From assembly GCA_003218515.1 (NCBI GenBank), contig QHNT01000061.1, positions 1-35,896 of the forward strand: DNA of 35,896 bases, written 5' to 3'. The notes beneath the pieces are model-generated. The model was not told the origin of the DNA, did no database searches, and saw only the letters and a list, made by a program, of their open reading frames with translations. Below, piece after piece: positions 1 through 8,941 of the stretch (position 1 is the first letter of the stretch; every line of letters begins with the position of its first letter). The translations under genes and the position numbers were made by a program. This DNA is from Verrucomicrobiota bacterium (GTDB taxonomy: Bacteria > Verrucomicrobiota > Verrucomicrobiia > Limisphaerales > AV2).

Positions 1-1903
1 AGGCCTGCAACGGGTCCGGGCTGCCGTCGAAGCCGTTGTTGCTGGCCAGCACTCTGCCGCTCGCGTCGAGCAATGTGAGCACCGCGTCGGCCTTGGAGCC
101 GAGAGTCTTGGCGGCGACATCGAACACCAGAGTCTGGCCCGCCTCCGCGTCGAAGTCGAACTGGTCCACGGCGCCGCTTTTGTCGTGCACGCCCCAGAAG
201 GAGGCAGGCAACGCTTCGACAGCATGAACCCGGTTCGTGCCGGACAGATAAACCTGCGGCAAATCGTCCACGTACAGTTTGATTCGGGCGCTCTCGCCGT
301 TCGGGCTGACCGCCGAAAGCTCGTAAGCGCCGCGGGGCAGATCGTTCGGCGTCGTCACGATGACCCCAATCTCACTGGGTCGGGCTTCAACATCTTTCGC
401 CAATTCCACCTTGACTCTGGTGTCGTGTGATTTTACTTCGGTGACGCCCACAAGATTGGCCCCGAGCAATTTGAGGCGAAACTCCTTGCCGCGCTGGATG
501 CCGCGCGGTTCGGTTCGCGATAGTTCCGGTTTGGCCGGCGTCTGCAATTTACCGTTTTGGACGTCGAAAAACGCAACTGTGCCGTCGAGCCGTCCGACGA
601 CAAGCGCTTGGTTGTCCAACACAAATGCCAGCGCCGGCGACCAGTCCGGCTGCTTTTCCAGCGACAGCTTTTCCTTCAGCTCCACTGCATCCCAAAGTTT
701 GACGGTGCGATCGTCGGCTGAGGAAGCGAGCGTTTTACCGTCGGACGCGAAGGCGAGGTTGAGAATGGCGCCCTCGTGGGCGAAACGCGCTTCGAGGAGC
801 GGGTTGGTCGTCTCTGCCGCAGTCTCGCTGATTTGCCAGACGCGGATTCGATTATCCACGCCGCCGGCAACCAGTCGTTTGCCGTCGGGGCTGAAGGCGA
901 CGGCGTATTGTTCCTTGAGCGGCTGGGCAAGCGTGTCGCGCCGTTCGCCCGTCGCGACGTCCCAGAGTTTCACCGTGCGGTCCGCGCTGGCGCTGGCGAG
1001 AATCTTGCCGTCCGGACGGAAAGACAGACCGAACACGGCGCCATTGTGGCCGGAGAGCGTTTTGAGTTCCTCGCCGGTCTCGACGTTCCACAGTTTGATC
1101 TTCTGGTCATAGCTGCCGGTGGCCAGCGTCTTGCCGTCCGGCGAGACCGCCAGGGAGTAGATCGCGTCTTTGTGGCCTTCGAACACGTAGAACAAATTCC
1201 AGTCGTTAAGGTCCCATTGCCGCACTTCACCGAGCCATCCGGCTTCGCCGCCCGCAGCGTACAGGAATTTGCCATCGGGAGAAAAGGTGACGGCGTTCAC
1301 GTTGCCGCGATGCCCATGGAGCGTGCGCACAATCGCGCGCGTCTCGGCCGAGCGCAATTCGACCTCCCCATAGCGGGCGATGGCGATGAGTTTCCGGGCA
1401 GGCTGGTACGCGATTGCGTTGACCGCTTTGCGCGGTGGAATTTTGGGTTCGATCTTCGGCGTGACCAACTCCCTGATTTTCACTTCCGCCGGCGGTTTGG
1501 CTCCGGCGTCAATCCACGCCTTGATGAGCGCGATCTGTTCCGGTTTGAGTTTTTCGCGCTTTTTTCCCGGCGGCATGATCAGTTTCCTGCCGTCCTTTTC
1601 GACCCGGCCCTCGACCAATTTCACCAACAGGCTTTCGTCGCTTTTGCCGGGAACGATCACTGCGCCGCTTTCGCCGCCTTTCATCAGCAATTCGTGCGAT
1701 TCCATGATCAGCTTTCCTTCCGGCTCCGTCGATCCGTGGCAATCCAGGCAATATTCGGTGAAGATCGCGTCAATGGCGGAATAATCCGGCGGTTCGGCGG
1801 ATCCGGCGGCGGGGCTGGCCAGGAGAATGGCGGCGATCGCGAAGGCGACGCGCGTAGAGCAATGGGTTCTTGCGCTCCCCGGAGTTTTTGCACGACGAAT
1901 CAT
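1..1903 (-). CDS. Cytochrome-c-like (planctomycete-type) domain plus WD40 repeat protein, 3' end beyond window
   Basis: Not in the supplied ORF track because it runs off the edge. Reading the minus strand from ATG at 1903: MIRRAKTPGSARTHCSTRVAFAIAAILLASPAAGSAEPPDYSAIDAIFTEYCLDCHGSTEPEGKL..., with a CxxCH haem motif, then repeated WD40-like units (TFSPDGKFLYAAGG, AVSPDGKTLATGSYDQKIKLWNVETGEELKTLSGH, ASADRTVKLWDVATGE). Overlaps the stop of the upstream gene by ATGA. Confidence 0.9.
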   Translation of the reverse strand, partial: MIRRAKTPGSARTHCSTRVAFAIAAILLASPAAGSAEPPDYSAIDAIFTEYCLDCHGSTEPEGKLIMESHELLMKGGESGAVIVPGKSDESLLVKLVEGRVEKDGRKLIMPPGKKREKLKPEQIALIKAWIDAGAKPPAEVKIRELVTPKIEPKIPPRKAVNAIAYQPARKLIAIARYGEVELRSAETRAIVRTLHGHRGNVNAVTFSPDGKFLYAAGGEAGWLGEVRQWDLNDWNLFYVFEGHKDAIYSLAVSPDGKTLATGSYDQKIKLWNVETGEELKTLSGHNGAVFGLSFRPDGKILASASADRTVKLWDVATGERRDTLAQPLKEQYAVAFSPDGKRLVAGGVDNRIRVWQISETAAETTNPLLEARFAHEGAILNLAFASDGKTLASSADDRTVKLWDAVELKEKLSLEKQPDWSPALAFVLDNQALVVGRLDGTVAFFDVQNGKLQTPAKPELSRTEPRGIQRGKEFRLKLLGANLVGVTEVKSHDTRVKVELAKDVEARPSEIGVIVTTPNDLPRGAYELSAVSPNGESARIKLYVDDLPQVYLSGTNRVHAVEALPASFWGVHDKSGAVDQFDFDAEAGQTLVFDVAAKTLGSKADAVLTLLDASGRVLASNNGFDGSPDPLQA

Positions 1904-2679
1904 ACCCCGGGCAGCCTGGTAGTGTGACTGTCGCGGCTCAAGTGGACGAAGGCTTCGGCCGCCCCGACACCGGCCTCGCGCCCGCGCCAGTTTGCAATGA
2001 CCTCGTGATGCTGACGCCAGATGCCTTCGCCGTCCTGGCTGACGTGGGCGAACAGCGCGGCCTTCTTCTTTTCGAGCACGGACGTGATGTCCACGTAGGT
2101 GTTGGGCAGAAAACCCTCCGTCTGGCTGCCGCTGTTGACTTCAAAGAAGTAGAGGCGCGGCTTTCGCAGGGCCATCCAGGCGCGGATCGTCAAAAAGCTG
2201 GCCACCTGATGGTCCATGTGCGTGTCAATGGGCCAGTGCGTGAACACCACGTCGGGATTTTCGGCGGAAAGGAGTTTCGTCATCGTGTCCACGTGCGCCT
2301 TGTTCAACTCGGTGGCGCCATCGATCTGGCCAAAGAAAACCGACTTCGCGCCCATGATTTTGCAAGCGGCTTCGCACTCCGCGGAACGAATCCTGGCGGC
2401 TTCATCCAGCGACTTGCCGGAGATACCGCGTTCGCCGCGGGTGAGATAAATGATCGTCACGGAGTGGCCGAGTTGCGCGTAACGCGTCAGCGTTCCGGCG
2501 CAGCCGGACTCAGGATCGTCTGGATGCCCGCCCACACAAACTACCTTGAGCTTGCGTGCCACGCCGGGCTCGCCTTCGGCTGCGGCGAGCGGTAATGCAT
2601 TTGCGGCGAGCATCGCTGGACCAGCGACGGCCAAGGAATGTTTCACAAAACTGCGGCGTGTGAGGTCTTGATCTCGCAT
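1900..2679 (-). CDS. PIG-L/LmbE family deacetylase with Tat-like signal peptide
   Basis: N-terminus MRDQDLTRRSFVKHSLAVAGPAMLAANALPLAAA (Tat-like RRSFVK), then VVCVGGHPDDPESGCAGTL and THWPIDTHMDHQ motifs typical of PIG-L. Confidence 0.92.
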   Translation of the reverse strand: MRDQDLTRRSFVKHSLAVAGPAMLAANALPLAAAEGEPGVARKLKVVCVGGHPDDPESGCAGTLTRYAQLGHSVTIIYLTRGERGISGKSLDEAARIRSAECEAACKIMGAKSVFFGQIDGATELNKAHVDTMTKLLSAENPDVVFTHWPIDTHMDHQVASFLTIRAWMALRKPRLYFFEVNSGSQTEGFLPNTYVDITSVLEKKKAALFAHVSQDGEGIWRQHHEVIANWRGREAGVGAAEAFVHLSRDSHTTRLPGV

Positions 2680-2785
2680 ATCACTTGGTCTGGAAAGTGA
2701 AGTTGAAACTCATTTAGCACCTGCTGCCACGCCTCGTCGGCGGGCCTCCGGCTTGGGCTAAGCCGTAAGTAGGCAGTGGAAATAG

Positions 2786-2932
2786 ACGCTCGCCCTCACC
2801 CCGGCCCTCTCCCCCAGGGAGAGGGAGAAGCGGGCGAGCAGTCCGGAACGACCGACCTTTTAGTGGCCCTTCCCAGCGCGGGGATAGTGAATCCCCTCTC
2901 CTGGGGGAGAGGGTCAGGGTGAGGGCGAGCGT
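2786..2932. repeat. Long imperfect inverted repeat, REP/REPIN- or MITE-like
   Basis: Left arm 2786-2826 acgctcgccctcaccccggccctctcccccagggagaggga pairs with the right arm 2892-2932 (reverse complement acgctcgccctcaccctgaccctctcccccaggagagggga); each arm also contains its own small CCCTCTCC...GGAGAGGG palindrome. Confidence 0.8.
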
Positions 2933-3092
2933 TTTTCTCACCGAATCGCTACGGTCAAGTTGCATCTTTTTTAAGGGGCCAGATACCAATCAATGCCGGA
3001 CAGTTCACAAGATAGTCGGGATAATGATGAGATCGCTGGGCTCTTGTGTTACGGGTTGGAAGGCGAGTAACCGCATATCCGCGTAATCTAAC

Positions 3093-5384
3093 CTAGTGGT
3101 TAAACAAAAATTCTTTGCTGCTGAGCAGCGCCCAATACATGTCCTCGATCAACGGACGTTGTTCGCCTTCTTTGGCGTCCTCAAGCACGTTAAGAATCTT
3201 TTTCTTCTCCCCTGCCGTTGGGAAACGCGATAAGGAACTCAGGTAGGCTTCCTCGATCATTTTTTCCGGCGGGGTTTTGTCGACGAGAAGTTTGGTGATC
3301 TGATTGTCTTTGGCCATGAGCTTCTCGTTGAGCGTGTCGCCGTTGGCAATGTGGAGCATCTGGGCGACGTTGGGTTCGGCGGCGCGTTCGCATTCGCAGG
3401 TCTTCTCGCGGTCGGGCCGGCCAAAGGTTTTCAGGAAATAGGAAGCGATCTTTGTGTCGGGAAGCTGGATGGCGCGAAAGCCGATCGGATACTTCTCGCC
3501 AAGGCCGCGGTTCTCGTTGCGCAGATCGGTCCGGAACTCGGTCGGCATGCCGGTCACTTGTGAGTAGGCATCGAGCAGCACTTCCGCCATGAGCCGGCGC
3601 GGATAGTAACGGGCGTAGAAGCGCGAGTCCGTCGCGTTCCCCGGCAGCGGCGAACTGCTGCGTTGATAGGTCTCCGACTGGAGAATGGCGCGCATGAGCG
3701 ATTTGAGGTCGAACTTTTGGTCGGCCAGATACTTCGCGGCGGCAGAGAGAAGTTTTTCGTTGCTGGCCGGATTGGTTGCGCGCAGGTCATCCACCGGGTC
3801 CACGATTCCAACGCCGAAAAAATTTGCCCAGATGCGGTTCACGATCGAGCGGCCGAAGTACGCATTATTGGGCGAGGTGAGCCAGTCGGCCAGAGCTTCG
3901 CGACGATCCTGCGGGTCATCGAATGGAAGCGGATTGCCGTCGAGCGGAGCGGGCGGTTGTCGTTTGCCGGTGAGGGGCTGGACGATGTCGCCGCTGTTCG
4001 AAACGAAAATAATGTCATCGCCATCGTTCGCTCCGGTTTTGGCGCGGACGCGGGCGAACAGGTTGGCGAATTTGTAATACTGTTTGTTGGTCCATTTCTC
4101 CATCGGATGGTTGTGGCATTTGGCGCAATTGACGGACATGCCAAGGAACGCCTGGCTCGTCGTCTCGGCCATCAGGCGCGGGTCTTCGTGCAGGACGTAA
4201 AAATTAGCGGCGCCATTTTCGAGCGTGCTGCCCTGGGCGGTCAGGATTTTTCGGACGAAGACATCCCAGGGCGTGTTGGCGGCGACGTTGTTCCGAATCC
4301 AGTTGTAATAGGACCACATCGCCGGCGCTTTCAGCTTTTTGCTTTGAACCAGCAGCAGGTCGGACCATTTGTAGGTCCAGTAATCAACGAACTCGGGCCG
4401 TTGCAGCAGCGATTCGATGAGTTGGTCGCGTTTCTGTAGCCGCCGAGGTGAGGAGGCGGATTCATTGTCCGGTGGTTTGTTCCCCCTCCTTGCGTCGGGG
4501 GCTACGCCCTCGGCCAGGAACGCGCGGACCTCGCCGGCGGTCGGCAACACGCCGAGGGTGTCGAGAAACGCGCGCCGGATAAATTCCTCGTCGCTGCAAC
4601 GCGGGGAAGGCGGCAAATTGAGGCTTTGCAGTTTCTCGATCGCGAGTTCGTCAATGAAGTTCCGTTTCGGCGCTTTGGCGAAAGCCGCGGGCGAGACTTT
4701 GTTCGTGTAAGGAATCGTGACCGATGCAATCGCGATCCGGCTCAGATACCACGCCGTGATCGCGCCTTCACCGTTGCCGACCACTTGCACCTTGCCGTTG
4801 TCGTCGACCTGCGCGACCGACGCATTCGCGGCCGAGTATTTGGCCCAGCGCGTAACGTCCTCGCTGTGGCCGTCGCTGAACCAGGCGTGGACGATGAGTT
4901 GCTGGCCGGCTGCCGGTTTGAGAACTAAATGTTCCGGCAGGATTTCGATCCGCTCAATGCGCGGATCGTCTGAGTTCGGTCCGGGCGCCCCGGCGGCGAT
5001 CCATTCGGCCAGGACGCGATATTCCAGCGAGCCGACGTCGAAACGCTTGCCGCCTTTGTGCGGAAGTGTGGTTGTCGGTTTGAGGAGGAGCAAGCTGCGC
5101 CCGGGATCGGCTGGGATGATCCGGCGTCCGAGTGCGTTGCGTGTCAGCGTGAGGTAATCGCCTTCGTCGTCATAGCCGCGGAGTGAAAGTTTGAATCCGT
5201 TTTGTCCCGCGGCGGCGCCGTGGCACGCTCCGGAACTGCAACCCATTTTGGCGAGCACCGGCTGGACGTGATTGCGGAAGGTGATGTTTGTGATTGTGAG
5301 CGCGGTGGTTGATTCGGTCGTCCTGCCGGGAAGAGCAAGAAGGAGGCTGCCCGCGAAACACGCTAAAGGACGCGAAAAGCTCAT
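3093..5384 (-). CDS. DUF1549/DUF1553-type planctomycete cytochrome protein with Ig-like (Big_2-like) segment
   Basis: Signal peptide, then VQPVLAKMGCSSGACHGAAAGQNGFKLSLRGYD, an Ig-like stretch (YSAANASVAQVDDNGKVQVVGNGEGAITAWY), FIDELAIEKLQSLNLPPSPRCSDEEFIRRAFLDTLGVLPT, CAKCHNHP and FGRSIVNRIWANFFGVGIVDPVDDLRATNPASN, all characteristic of this family. Confidence 0.93.
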   Translation of the reverse strand: MSFSRPLACFAGSLLLALPGRTTESTTALTITNITFRNHVQPVLAKMGCSSGACHGAAAGQNGFKLSLRGYDDEGDYLTLTRNALGRRIIPADPGRSLLLLKPTTTLPHKGGKRFDVGSLEYRVLAEWIAAGAPGPNSDDPRIERIEILPEHLVLKPAAGQQLIVHAWFSDGHSEDVTRWAKYSAANASVAQVDDNGKVQVVGNGEGAITAWYLSRIAIASVTIPYTNKVSPAAFAKAPKRNFIDELAIEKLQSLNLPPSPRCSDEEFIRRAFLDTLGVLPTAGEVRAFLAEGVAPDARRGNKPPDNESASSPRRLQKRDQLIESLLQRPEFVDYWTYKWSDLLLVQSKKLKAPAMWSYYNWIRNNVAANTPWDVFVRKILTAQGSTLENGAANFYVLHEDPRLMAETTSQAFLGMSVNCAKCHNHPMEKWTNKQYYKFANLFARVRAKTGANDGDDIIFVSNSGDIVQPLTGKRQPPAPLDGNPLPFDDPQDRREALADWLTSPNNAYFGRSIVNRIWANFFGVGIVDPVDDLRATNPASNEKLLSAAAKYLADQKFDLKSLMRAILQSETYQRSSSPLPGNATDSRFYARYYPRRLMAEVLLDAYSQVTGMPTEFRTDLRNENRGLGEKYPIGFRAIQLPDTKIASYFLKTFGRPDREKTCECERAAEPNVAQMLHIANGDTLNEKLMAKDNQITKLLVDKTPPEKMIEEAYLSSLSRFPTAGEKKKILNVLEDAKEGEQRPLIEDMYWALLSSKEFLFNH

Positions 5385-5483
5385 AACGTGAAAGAATCGG
5401 GGATCGTGTAGCTCTTTTCTTTGTGGATCAGGTCGGACACATTGGGTCTGAGTTTTTTAGCGTCCTTTAGCGTGATTCGCGGG
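5350..5483. repeat. Imperfect inverted repeat, about 24-bp arms
   Basis: 5350-5373 cccgcgaaacacgctaaaggacgc versus 5460-5483 gcgtcctttagcgtgattcgcggg (reverse complement cccgcgaatcacgctaaaggacgc): 23/24 matches. The left arm lies in the signal-peptide codons of the DUF1549 gene. Confidence 0.75.
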
Positions 5484-5486
5484 TCT

Positions 5487-6863
5487 TCAAAACAATTCTT
5501 TGATCGGTTGCGTGCCGTAGTTCACGAGCGGGAAGGGACGTCCGTTCGGGCCAGGCAACTCGGTGGTCAGATCAAGGCCGAGGCTGTGGTAGATGGTTGC
5601 CACCACCTCCGCAGGAGAAACGGGACGCTCGACCGGATAAGCGCCGATCTCATCGCTCTTGCCGACGACACGACCACCTTTCACGCCGCCACCGGCGAAA
5701 TAGACCGTCCAGCATTGCGGCCAATGATCGCGCCCGCCGGCCGGATTGATCTTCGGCGTGCGACCGAACTCGGCGAGGTTGCAGACCAGGGTGTTGTCGA
5801 GCATGCCGCGCTGAGAGAGGTCTTCAATCAACGCGCTGTAACCCGCGTCGTACATCGGCGCGACGATCTCCCTCATGCCCTGGATGGACGTGAACGGTTT
5901 CGAGCCGTGAACGTCCCAGGTGATTTCGTCGAAGACGGTGATGAAGGTGTTGATCGTGACGAAGCGCACGCCGGCTTCAATCAAACGCCGCGCGAGCAGG
6001 CAACATTGTCCAAACCGGGTCAGCCCGTAACGTGCGCGGACTTTCTCCGGCTCCTTCGTCAGGTCGAACGCCTCACGCGCTTTCGCGCTCGTCATCAGCC
6101 GGTACGCCGCGGCAAAACTGGAATCCATCAATTGGGCGTTCGGACTGGCCTCAAAGTTTCTCACTGTTTGATCCACGATGTCTCGCAATTCCTTCCGACG
6201 TTGCAATCGCACCTCGCCGATTTCGCTCGGCGGCAGCAAATCGGGCACCTTGAAATCCTTCTTCGAAGGGTCGGCGTTGAGCACGAACGGGTCAAAACCT
6301 TTGCCGAGGAAACCGGCGTCCTGACCATGCGGGAGGTTGCCGCCGGTTGGTCCCATCGGTTCGGGCAAAACAACGTGGGCGGGCAGTTCGTTGCGCCGGC
6401 CTTTGAGGTACTCGAGCGCACAACCGGCGTGCGGCGTGTTGACTCCGCCCGTAAAGAGCCGTCCGGTTTGCATCATCTGATGACCGGTGTCATGCACCGC
6501 CGCGGCCGTGTGATAACAGGTGCGGACCAGCGAGAACTTGTCCGCAATCTTCGCGTGCAGCGGGAAAATCTCGGAGATCTGGATGTCGGGATTATTGGTC
6601 CTGATCGGTTTGAACGGCCCGCGGATCTCGCGCGCCGCGTCGGGTTTCATGTCCCAGGTGTCCAATTGGCTCGGCGCGCCCAGATTGAAGATCAGAATCA
6701 CCGATTTCCGGTCATTCCCCTGGGCGACTGCGCCTTGGGCCTGAAGCGCGGTGAGGTCGGAGAGCGTGAAGCCGAGGGCGCCCAGCATGCCGACCTGCAG
6801 GAAGTCGCGTCGCGTGATGCCGTCACAGGTGGTAATGGAGCCTTTGCCGGAGACTTTGAGCAT
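5487..6863 (-). CDS. DUF1501 domain-containing protein
   Basis: ITRRDFLQVGMLGALGFTLSDLTALQAQ Tat-like start; KSVILIFNLGAPSQLDTWDMKPDAAREIRGPFKPIRTNNPDIQISEIFP; LVCNLAEFGRTPKINPAGGRDHWPQCWTVYFAGGGVKGG, typical DUF1501. Confidence 0.94.
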   Translation of the reverse strand: MLKVSGKGSITTCDGITRRDFLQVGMLGALGFTLSDLTALQAQGAVAQGNDRKSVILIFNLGAPSQLDTWDMKPDAAREIRGPFKPIRTNNPDIQISEIFPLHAKIADKFSLVRTCYHTAAAVHDTGHQMMQTGRLFTGGVNTPHAGCALEYLKGRRNELPAHVVLPEPMGPTGGNLPHGQDAGFLGKGFDPFVLNADPSKKDFKVPDLLPPSEIGEVRLQRRKELRDIVDQTVRNFEASPNAQLMDSSFAAAYRLMTSAKAREAFDLTKEPEKVRARYGLTRFGQCCLLARRLIEAGVRFVTINTFITVFDEITWDVHGSKPFTSIQGMREIVAPMYDAGYSALIEDLSQRGMLDNTLVCNLAEFGRTPKINPAGGRDHWPQCWTVYFAGGGVKGGRVVGKSDEIGAYPVERPVSPAEVVATIYHSLGLDLTTELPGPNGRPFPLVNYGTQPIKELF

Positions 6864-7186
6864 AACCGCAAGACTTTCTATAACACGGGGTCCACGCAGG
6901 CTAAACTAAGTCTTTGCCGAGTCGCCGACAATAGACAAAATCACCCAAAAATGCGACATGGCCCTCTGCGGCGTGCATCTCGAAGATTGGCGGACCGCAC
7001 TGGCCGCTGCCGAAAGGGCGTTAGAAATTCAGCCGACGGCTGAGTCCAACCTGTAGATTGTCCGACTCGCAAAGATCAAATTGAGAGGAGAATAACGATT
7101 AAAATGTTGATGAAGCCAATAGAATCCGTATGCTGCGCTGATCGAAGCCGCGCCGCGAAGGTCTGGGGAACGCCCAAGAGCCGGCG

Positions 7187-7864
7187 ATGAAAACAATGAA
7201 AATCCATTCAACTGGCATCGCCCTGGCCAAGGAATGCCTGGAAGGAAATACCCGATTGAACTGGCTAAAGCCGCTGGCAAGGCTCTCAGCCCTCGTTTGG
7301 GTTGTGGTCGTTCCACTCTCAGGTTGCCGGACGGAAACGCGCCTTTATGATACAGAGTTGGTTCCTTACAGGTCGGTCAAGCTCAGAGAAGGCGATGTGT
7401 TATCGATCTCTTTTCCGGGTTCACCCAATCTCAACGTAACTGCCCAACCCATTCGTCGCGACGGCACAATTAGTCTGCCGTTGGTCAACGAGGTGGCGGC
7501 AGCGGGGAAAACGCCGGCGGAGTTGGAAACAGAACTGCTCAAGCTCTACGAAAAACAGATTGAGTTGAAACAGATTTCCGTAACAGTGCAATCGTCTGCT
7601 TATCCGGTCTTTGTGACCGGATCTGTGGTGCATCCTGGAAAGATTCAGGTTGATCGGCCCATTACAGATCTCGAGGCGATTATGGAGGCGGGAGGATTCG
7701 ATCCTCTCAAAGCGAATATGCGAAGCGTGGTTATCCTCCGGTACGAAGACGGTCAACTGAAGCACTATATACGGAACCTCAAACGCATACTCGAAGGAAA
7801 AAGCAGCCGGCTTTTGTACCTGAGACCTTCCGACATCGTGTATGTGCCGGAAAAGACGTTCTGA
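7187..7864 (+). CDS. Polysaccharide export outer-membrane lipoprotein (Wza-like, Poly_export/SLBB)
   Basis: Lipobox-like VVVPLSGC; VKLREGDVLSISFPGSPNLNVTAQPIRRDGTISLPLVNEVAAAGKTPAELETEL; VFVTGSVVHPGKIQVDRPITDLEAIMEAGGF; LRPSDIVYVPEKTF. Confidence 0.93.
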   Translation: MKTMKIHSTGIALAKECLEGNTRLNWLKPLARLSALVWVVVVPLSGCRTETRLYDTELVPYRSVKLREGDVLSISFPGSPNLNVTAQPIRRDGTISLPLVNEVAAAGKTPAELETELLKLYEKQIELKQISVTVQSSAYPVFVTGSVVHPGKIQVDRPITDLEAIMEAGGFDPLKANMRSVVILRYEDGQLKHYIRNLKRILEGKSSRLLYLRPSDIVYVPEKTF

Positions 7865-8251
7865 GTTCAGCGACGATGCGTTTGGTAGTTCGTTCGGAGT
7901 CGGACCGCAGCTTCATTCGCGACGCAGGCGTTTATTTTTCAGGGAGGGCAATCAACCAACCGAGAGGGCTGCCACAACTATTGGCAAGCGTTATTGTTAT
8001 GAAAAATCTGTCGCTTCCATCCGGGCCACAAACGAACTTTGAAGTGCAAGTGCATTGCATAATCAATTCAAACCAATGCTCAATGAGTCGATGGATGTGA
8101 AAGAGGATCACATTTGTTGCTGAGAATCAAGGGGTTGATAATTTTATTCAGGGCTGGTACGGAAGGAGCTAAATGGGTTTTCATAGTTTTTGCCGAAGAG
8201 CGTTCAAGCATCCTCGTGAAAGACGTTTTGGAATTTGTTTGGGAAGAAAAT

Positions 8252-8941
8252 ATGGCCACCGTGCGTTCCCGCGGGATACCGACTTGGAAGCGGGCTTTAG
8301 ACATCGCGTGTCTTTTATTCGCCCTTCCCGTGCTGGTGCCGCTGGTTTTAATCATTGGGCTTTGGATTAAACTTTTATCCCAAGGACCGGTTCTTTTCCG
8401 CCAGGAGCGCGTGGGCTACCACGGGAGGCGTTTCACCTGTTTGAAATTCCGATCCATGAAAGCCGGCGCAGACAGCAACGTTCACAAAAACTATCTCAAA
8501 GAGCTGATTCACTCGGAACAACCCATGACGAAGATTGATGCCAAAGGCGATTCCCGGTTGATCCCACTGGGCGCGCTCCTGCGTTCCAGTGGTCTGGATG
8601 AACTGCCTCAGCTCCTGAACGTTTTGCGTGGGGAGATGAGCATTGTGGGGCCCAGACCGTGCATCCCATACGAATACGAGCATTATCTTCCGTGGCAAAA
8701 GGAGAGGTTGGACACGCTGCCGGGACTCACGGGCTTGTGGCAGGTGAGCGGCAAAAACAAAACAACGTTTAACGAGATGATCAAACTCGACATTGCGTAC
8801 GTGAGGGACAAGTCGTCGTGGCTGGATATCAAGATCATCTTAAAGACGATTCCCGCTCTGATTATGCAAGTTCGTGAAATCCGAGCGAGTCGAAGAACAC
8901 GATTGCTCACTCAACAAGACGGTACTCTCAAGGGCATATGA
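8252..8941 (+). CDS. Undecaprenyl-phosphate sugar-phosphate transferase (bacterial sugar transferase family)
   Basis: WKRALDIACLLFALPVLVPLVLIIGLWIKLLSQGPVLFRQERVGYHGRRFTCLKFRSM; LLRSSGLDELPQLLNVLRGEMSIVGPRPCIPYE; LPGLTGLWQVSGKN. The ORF is open from 8114, but the internal ATG at 8252 fits family length better. Confidence 0.93.
   Translation: MATVRSRGIPTWKRALDIACLLFALPVLVPLVLIIGLWIKLLSQGPVLFRQERVGYHGRRFTCLKFRSMKAGADSNVHKNYLKELIHSEQPMTKIDAKGDSRLIPLGALLRSSGLDELPQLLNVLRGEMSIVGPRPCIPYEYEHYLPWQKERLDTLPGLTGLWQVSGKNKTTFNEMIKLDIAYVRDKSSWLDIKIILKTIPALIMQVREIRASRRTRLLTQQDGTLKGI

Noticed and set aside
776-1927. 383-aa plus-strand ORF
   Set aside because: Antisense to the clearly recognisable WD40/cytochrome protein; arginine/phenylalanine-rich shadow ORF of a high-GC gene.
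2714-2989. 91-aa minus-strand ORF
   Set aside because: Consists largely of the translated inverted repeat (LTLTLSPRRGDSLSPRW...LPLPGGEGRGEGE), a familiar artefact of such repeats.
5421-7043. 540-aa plus-strand ORF
   Set aside because: Antisense shadow of the DUF1501 gene; no recognisable motifs.
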